Assembly (NCBI GenBank): GCA_964636325.1
Contig: CAZWRV010000139.1
Coordinates: 1-11,429 of the forward strand
DNA from: CAZWRV01 sp964636325
GTDB lineage: Bacteria > Verrucomicrobiota > Lentisphaeria > Victivallales > GWF2-50-93
Direction: 5' to 3'
Length of the DNA: 11,429 nt
Shown: positions 8,109-11,429 of the stretch, one piece after another
Layout of the letters: each line of letters starts with the position of its first letter
How positions within the stretch are numbered: position 1 is the stretch's first letter
Notes under the pieces: model-generated
What the model saw: the letters and a program-made list of their open reading frames with translations, nothing else
Databases searched by the model: none
What the model was told of the DNA's origin: nothing
Made by a program: the position numbers and the translations under genes

Positions 8109-8882
8109 TCAACTCCTGCAAAGCCACATAGGATTCTCCTTCAACCGAGCCAGGGCATAATCCACCAGCGGTCCGGCGTCCAGAATCCGGACCGTCGCGG
8201 TTCCGATTTTTCCGGTGCGCAGAAAGCCCGCTTCGCGGAGCTCCGGCTCTATCCGGGCAAAGTCACGCGGCGTTCCCCAGTCGTGCAGAAGGACTTGATG
8301 ACGAAAGCTGCGGCCTTCGCAATCAGTGATCAAGGCCATAGCCGGCTCGTGCTGCATGTGGTAGGGGCAGCCAGCCAGCTCCTCGACGCTGTGCAGCAAA
8401 GTGCAGCAGGCTAAATCCACGCCGAGAAATACGACTTTCCCTTTCCGCTCGGCCAGGCGCAGGTAAGGCGATCCCTTGCCGCACGGAGTCGGACTGTCCA
8501 GATGCCCGGAAATCAACGATGAGGCGGCCGGTCCAATCGCCGCCACGGAATGCGTCGGGTGCAGGCTCCGCCTGGCGTCGGCGCGCCTGCGAAAAGTCTC
8601 GGGGATTATACCCGTCCAGCACGGCGTCGTCCGGACATCGAATGTCGGCGGGTCGGACGGTCCGTCCTGGCGCCTGCCGGTCAGAGCCGGGACCATCACA
8701 GTGCCGCCCGGTGCCACCGTCTCCAGCAGTCCGTCTATGACGGTCTCCGCCCCGCCTTCGATCCGGCCGAAGCTCTTCAGTGAGCTGTGCACCAGCAGGA
8801 CATCGCAAGGAACGATTCCGAGCGCACTGAGGCCCTTGACAAGATCCGATTTTGTCACAGAATTTTGAAATCCGTCCGCCAC
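8109..8882 (-). CDS. Aminoglycoside N(3)-acetyltransferase (AAC(3)) family protein
   Basis: 257 residues, normal for the family. Visible family blocks are LVHSSLKSFGRIEGGAETVIDGLL (residues 31-53), RRSLHPTHSVAAIGP (104-118, with the conserved His pair), DSPTPCGKGSPY (129-140) and LLHSVEEL (162-169, with the acidic residues). The fold uses acetyl-CoA to acetylate an amino group. Known members inactivate aminoglycosides, but many chromosomal members have no known substrate. Its place inside a catabolic operon argues for a metabolic amine, perhaps an amino sugar, rather than drug resistance. The start is GTG at 8882, one codon after the in-frame TGA of the methyltransferase gene, with no good ribosome binding site, so re-initiation after that stop is plausible. 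A second in-frame GTG at 8858 would give VTKSDLVKGL as N-terminus and is a possible alternative. Confidence 0.88.
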   Translation of the reverse strand: MADGFQNSVTKSDLVKGLSALGIVPCDVLLVHSSLKSFGRIEGGAETVIDGLLETVAPGGTVMVPALTGRRQDGPSDPPTFDVRTTPCWTGIIPETFRRRADARRSLHPTHSVAAIGPAASSLISGHLDSPTPCGKGSPYLRLAERKGKVVFLGVDLACCTLLHSVEELAGCPYHMQHEPAMALITDCEGRSFRHQVLLHDWGTPRDFARIEPELREAGFLRTGKIGTATVRILDAGPLVDYALARLKENPMWLCRS

Positions 8883-8885
8883 TGT

Positions 8886-10310
8886 TCACACCATCTGCTT
8901 CTTTGCTGCATCATACAACCGGTCGATCTGCCGCCCGACATCGGCTGAAAGCCGGAAGTCCGCGGCCGCCTCAGCCTCCTTGAGGATTTCCCCTATCACA
9001 TTCTTCATGCTTTTGTATGAACCGCTCTCCCACTGCTCGACAAGGATGTTGCGGAACACGCCGCTCGACCACTGCTTCCTGCATTCCGCCAAGGTGCTGT
9101 CGTGCGTTAGGAATTCACCTCGCGGACCAACCTCCTTCAGGATTTCGAATCCCAGCGTCTCCTCCGTGAACGGAATCGGGGCGACGACATGTTTGAGGTA
9201 GTCCACTATCTCGGTGTCGATGACCAGCATTTCGGGACTATAGACCTTGTCGAGACTGAGCCAGCCGCCGAATCCGAACCTGCGCGCGCCGTGAAGAGCG
9301 CCGACGGATGCGAACGCCGTGCGCGTCGTAACAGCGTGGGCGTCAGGAAATACCGACGTGGTATGGAAAGCCGTGCAGCACCATTGTCCGTTGCCGTTGT
9401 TGTAGAACCTGCAGATCTGATCGGACATCAGCCAGGCATGTATGTGCGCCGGGGTGCCGTAGGCCACAATGCCCGTCCGAAGATCGAACGGAAAAAGCAT
9501 CGGGCAGACTCCGATGCCTGCGCCGAGCAGTTTGAAAGCCGTGAACGCGGCAAGCATCGTGGCCGTGCTTTCGACATAAGCCGCAGGCAGATGGACCGGC
9601 GCTGTCGCGCCGATCAGCGGCATGTTGCATAACCCGAGCGGCAGCTTTGATCCTCGGCCTATCAGCTCCACGGCCATGTCGACGGTCGAACCTTCGATCA
9701 TCAGCGGCGAAAGAAGGAATATGGAAAGCCCGGCGCCCTGTCCTGCGGCTTCGGCCATGTCAAGCATTATGCGGCCGCTTTCCCATCCGGAGAAGGACGG
9801 CCATCCCGGATCGCGGTTGTTCTCAAGAGCGATCTTGTAGGCGAGTATCTCGCGGAGATGCGCGGGAACGTCCTGCGGAAGTCCGGGTGCTCCGCCACGT
9901 ACGCCTCTGCCGCGCAGCCCCTCCACGATCCGCGCCTGCCGTACGCACTCCTCCGTCGTCATAGGGCGCAGCTTCTCGGAGCCCAGCTCCGCAACCTGGA
10001 AGGCATATCCCGCGAGGACCTGTACGAGGAATTCATCGCCGGGCGGCATTGGGACAGGCCGGGTCCGCCGGTGCTCGTCGACCAACCGGTCGACAAGCGG
10101 AGGAGGCAGCTTCACCCGCATCCCGTCCACCCGCACGCCGGCCTGTCCTGCGAGCGCGTCGCGCAAGGCCGCGTTCCCGAGCTCGACGCCTATCTCATCG
10201 AGAACGCGCAGCGCCGTCACATGCAGCTTCCGCAGCTGCCCGTCGGAAAGACCTCCGCTCAAACCGTAACTGAACGCCGTTTCGAACTCTGGCTTTCTAT
10301 TGTTTTTCAC
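8886..10310 (-). CDS. MttB-family (trimethylamine/betaine:corrinoid) methyltransferase, non-pyrrolysine type
   Basis: 474 residues, near the usual length. It begins with the typical helix LSDGQLRKLHVTALRVLDEIGVEL and continues with the MttB-type barrel, including LSPLMIEGSTVDMAVELI, CNMPLIGATAPVHLPAAYVES, the central YGTPAHIHAWLMSDQICRFY and the late LSLDKVYSPEMLVIDTEIVDYLK. True trimethylamine methyltransferases read through an in-frame amber codon as pyrrolysine. This reading frame has no TAG and ends in TGA, so it belongs with the non-pyrrolysine homologues, some of which demethylate glycine betaine, proline betaine or carnitine onto a corrinoid protein. The corrinoid protein, its activator and the second methyltransferase are not in this window. 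The protein is cytoplasmic. The start is GTG at 10310 with a weak GAGG 4 nt upstream. It lies 18 nt after the first pseudopilin gene and 3 nt before the acetyltransferase gene, making it part of the same operon. Confidence 0.88.
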   Translation of the reverse strand: MKNNRKPEFETAFSYGLSGGLSDGQLRKLHVTALRVLDEIGVELGNAALRDALAGQAGVRVDGMRVKLPPPLVDRLVDEHRRTRPVPMPPGDEFLVQVLAGYAFQVAELGSEKLRPMTTEECVRQARIVEGLRGRGVRGGAPGLPQDVPAHLREILAYKIALENNRDPGWPSFSGWESGRIMLDMAEAAGQGAGLSIFLLSPLMIEGSTVDMAVELIGRGSKLPLGLCNMPLIGATAPVHLPAAYVESTATMLAAFTAFKLLGAGIGVCPMLFPFDLRTGIVAYGTPAHIHAWLMSDQICRFYNNGNGQWCCTAFHTTSVFPDAHAVTTRTAFASVGALHGARRFGFGGWLSLDKVYSPEMLVIDTEIVDYLKHVVAPIPFTEETLGFEILKEVGPRGEFLTHDSTLAECRKQWSSGVFRNILVEQWESGSYKSMKNVIGEILKEAEAAADFRLSADVGRQIDRLYDAAKKQMV

Positions 10311-10328
10311 AAGACCTCGCGAGGCAAG

Positions 10329-11312
10329 TCATTTCAACGTATACATTACTAAGCTTCCATCGTAGCGGCCCATCTTCGGCCAGGTCGTGGCGTCGCCCGT
10401 CCGCCTTGGAAACCAGGGATAGACGCGGCTTGCAGGATAAGAGATGTATTCCCATCCGCTCTGGCGGTAATGGTCGACATGGCCGTCCCAGTGGGCGGCG
10501 TTCCAATGGTAGACATGCCGTAGGTTCAACCTGTATGCATCGAAGTTCTGGTATGGGATAGGATACATGCGCCCGCATGTCGGCCCGGGACCGTCTGCGC
10601 CGGAGCTGTTGTGCGGGCGGCAGAAGAGGAGCATGACCTTGTCCGCCTCGCCGGTCTTTCCGATGTTGTCGAAAGTGTAACGGCCCCAGGGCTGGGCGCC
10701 GCCTCCGTAATGTCCTTGGAAATCCGGACAGTCGGTCGTCAGCCAGTTGTTCATGCTGTAGCTTGTCCCGCATAGGAGTGCGTTGTCCCCGAGGACGCGC
10801 GTCTGCGAGTTGAAGAAGTAGTTGTAATCGCTGCCCGAATATCCCGGCTCGACTGTGACCTGCGTGGCGGGACACCAGGCTGCGGAGGAATAAGGCGGAG
10901 GACAGGAATTGTTCGCGCCAGGCCCGGATCCTTTCTCATCGACCCAGTATGTGCCGCCGCGTCCGTTGTCCACGTTCCGCGCCGGCCCCCAAGCGTCGGG
11001 AAGATTGCCCGAGTCGCGCAGCAGGATATACCATGGCCGGGTCTCCGCCTGCGTGCTGTTGTTGTTCGGAGGATATCCTTCGTAGTCTACGCCATATGCG
11101 GTGGATCCGACCGCCAGCTGCTTCAGGTTGCTCTTGCACAGGGCATCCTTCGCGGAGTCCCTGGCCTTCTTCAGCGACGGAAGAAGGATGGCCATCAGGA
11201 TCGCGATGATAGCGATCACCACTAACAGTTCGATCAATGTAAAAGTTTTTCGTGACGGAAAACTTTTACCAATGGGAAGAACAGTCTCCAGATTTGAAAA
11301 TATCCTTTTCAT
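10329..11312 (-). CDS. Type II secretion pseudopilin-like protein with H-X9-DG C-terminal signature
   Basis: 327 residues. A 23-residue leader precedes F24-T-L-I-E28 and a hydrophobic helix of about 20 residues, then PSLKKARDSAKDALCKSNLKQL, the standard pseudopilin N-terminus. Prepilin peptidase would cut before Phe24. The preceding residue is Thr rather than Gly. The C-terminal domain is Trp-, Tyr-, Pro- and Gly-rich with several Cys, and contains H-V-Y-H-W-N-A-A-H-W-D-G-H, which fits the H-X9-DG signature exactly. Such proteins are exported and inner-membrane anchored. Their function in this phylum is not established. ATG at 11312 is preceded by AGGGG (3 nt away) and AGGAG (10 nt away), the latter at the very end of the dispersed edge repeat. 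It is the first gene of the methyltransferase operon. The leader length equals that of the second pseudopilin (23 residues), with G15-K16 and R21 at matching positions, and the leader-coding DNA carries an inverted repeat (separate entry). Confidence 0.88.
   Translation of the reverse strand: MKRIFSNLETVLPIGKSFPSRKTFTLIELLVVIAIIAILMAILLPSLKKARDSAKDALCKSNLKQLAVGSTAYGVDYEGYPPNNNSTQAETRPWYILLRDSGNLPDAWGPARNVDNGRGGTYWVDEKGSGPGANNSCPPPYSSAAWCPATQVTVEPGYSGSDYNYFFNSQTRVLGDNALLCGTSYSMNNWLTTDCPDFQGHYGGGAQPWGRYTFDNIGKTGEADKVMLLFCRPHNSSGADGPGPTCGRMYPIPYQNFDAYRLNLRHVYHWNAAHWDGHVDHYRQSGWEYISYPASRVYPWFPRRTGDATTWPKMGRYDGSLVMYTLK
11239..11269. promoter_or_regulatory. 31-nt inverted repeat inside the pseudopilin leader coding sequence (copy 2)
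   Basis: On the plus strand, GTAAAAGTTTT (11239-11249) pairs with AAAACTTTTAC (11259-11269). One mismatch (a C opposite A in the mRNA) and two further G-C pairs extend this to 14-nt arms around a 3-base loop, TGA. It encodes G-K-S-F-P-S-R-K-T-F-T just before and into the cleavage motif. Its position and geometry are the same as for the repeat at 1767-1797, although the sequences differ at three arm positions per side. Confidence 0.78.
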
Positions 11313-11322
11313 ATTCCCCTCT

Positions 11323-11427
11323 CTCCTAAAACTCGCCCATCTTTGTCGGTATCTTTGTCACGAACTTTGCCGTCTTCTGGAGGGTTGAGCCGAGCTCAAC
11401 CGCGGCTCAGCACGGCTTCGCCCTCCA
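11323..11427. repeat. Edge repeat module, right copy (12-nt tandem units plus branched stem)
   Basis: This matches 84-190 in the same orientation. It starts with the AGGAG complement at 11323-11327 that can serve the first pseudopilin gene. It continues with three 12-nt units (11337-11348, 11349-11360, 11361-11372), then TGGAGGG (11378-11384) / CCCTCCA (11421-11427) enclosing GTTGAGC (11384-11390) / GCTCAAC (11394-11400). The outer stem has T-A where the left copy has C-G, a paired change. The module is cut by the window end, so it may continue further. No promoter is obvious in it. Confidence 0.75.
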
Positions 11428-11429
11428 TC

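Noticed and set aside
8109..8882. Mobile aminoglycoside resistance gene
   Set aside because: The family assignment is sound, but the gene is tightly coupled to metabolic neighbours and there is no integron, transposon or other resistance gene around it.
8886..10310. Pyrrolysine-containing trimethylamine methyltransferase
   Set aside because: The reading frame is continuous without any in-frame TAG, so pyrrolysine decoding is not needed.

Overview
The window is a GC-rich bacterial accessory region in which every convincing gene lies on the minus strand, so transcription runs from high to low coordinates. Two proteins carry a pseudopilin N-terminus (F-T-L-I-E followed by a long hydrophobic helix). 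One of them also has the C-terminal H-X9-DG signature. Together with a sulfatase, an MttB-family methyltransferase, a DUF1080 protein and a very large secreted protein of unknown function, this points to the Planctomycetota-Verrucomicrobiota-Chlamydiota group, most likely Lentisphaerota (Victivallales-like). That placement is inference; no rRNA or other marker gene is present.

Layout in transcription order: (1) 11429-11313, a hairpin-rich dispersed repeat ending at the ribosome binding site of the first gene. (2) A compact operon: pseudopilin-like protein (11312-10329), MttB-family methyltransferase (10310-8886), AAC(3)-family acetyltransferase (8882-8109), sugar isomerase/epimerase-type TIM barrel (8104-7256) and choline-sulfatase-like sulfatase (7230-5725). 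The gaps are 18, 3, 4 and 25 nt. It is followed by a short overlapping ORF (5768-5400) that looks like the 3' remnant of a larger TIM-barrel gene. (3) A 1124-residue exported protein (5350-1976) with a PHP-like domain whose metal ligands appear lost. (4) A second pseudopilin-like protein (1840-1010) and a DUF1080 (3-keto-glycoside hydrolase-like) protein (985-254). (5) 253-1, no gene, but a mosaic of the same repeat family as the right edge.

Taken together the genes suggest breakdown of a modified substrate: sulfate removal (sulfatase), methyl removal (MttB family), sugar rearrangement (TIM barrel) and glycoside cleavage (DUF1080), with exported pseudopilin-like proteins and the large exported protein acting outside or in the periplasm. 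The actual substrate cannot be read from the sequence. No corrinoid protein, corrinoid activator, sulfatase-maturing enzyme or regulator lies in the window.

The most unusual signals are at nucleotide level. Both pseudopilin genes carry, inside the coding sequence and directly before the cleavage motif, a 31-nt inverted repeat of identical geometry (14-nt arms, 3-nt loop). The two copies differ in sequence, but two of the three arm substitutions are compensated. The intergenic DNA also holds two families of short tandem repeats: a 12-nt unit in the edge repeats whose unit order is swapped between the two copies, and an 8-nt unit before the large gene and before the second pseudopilin gene.
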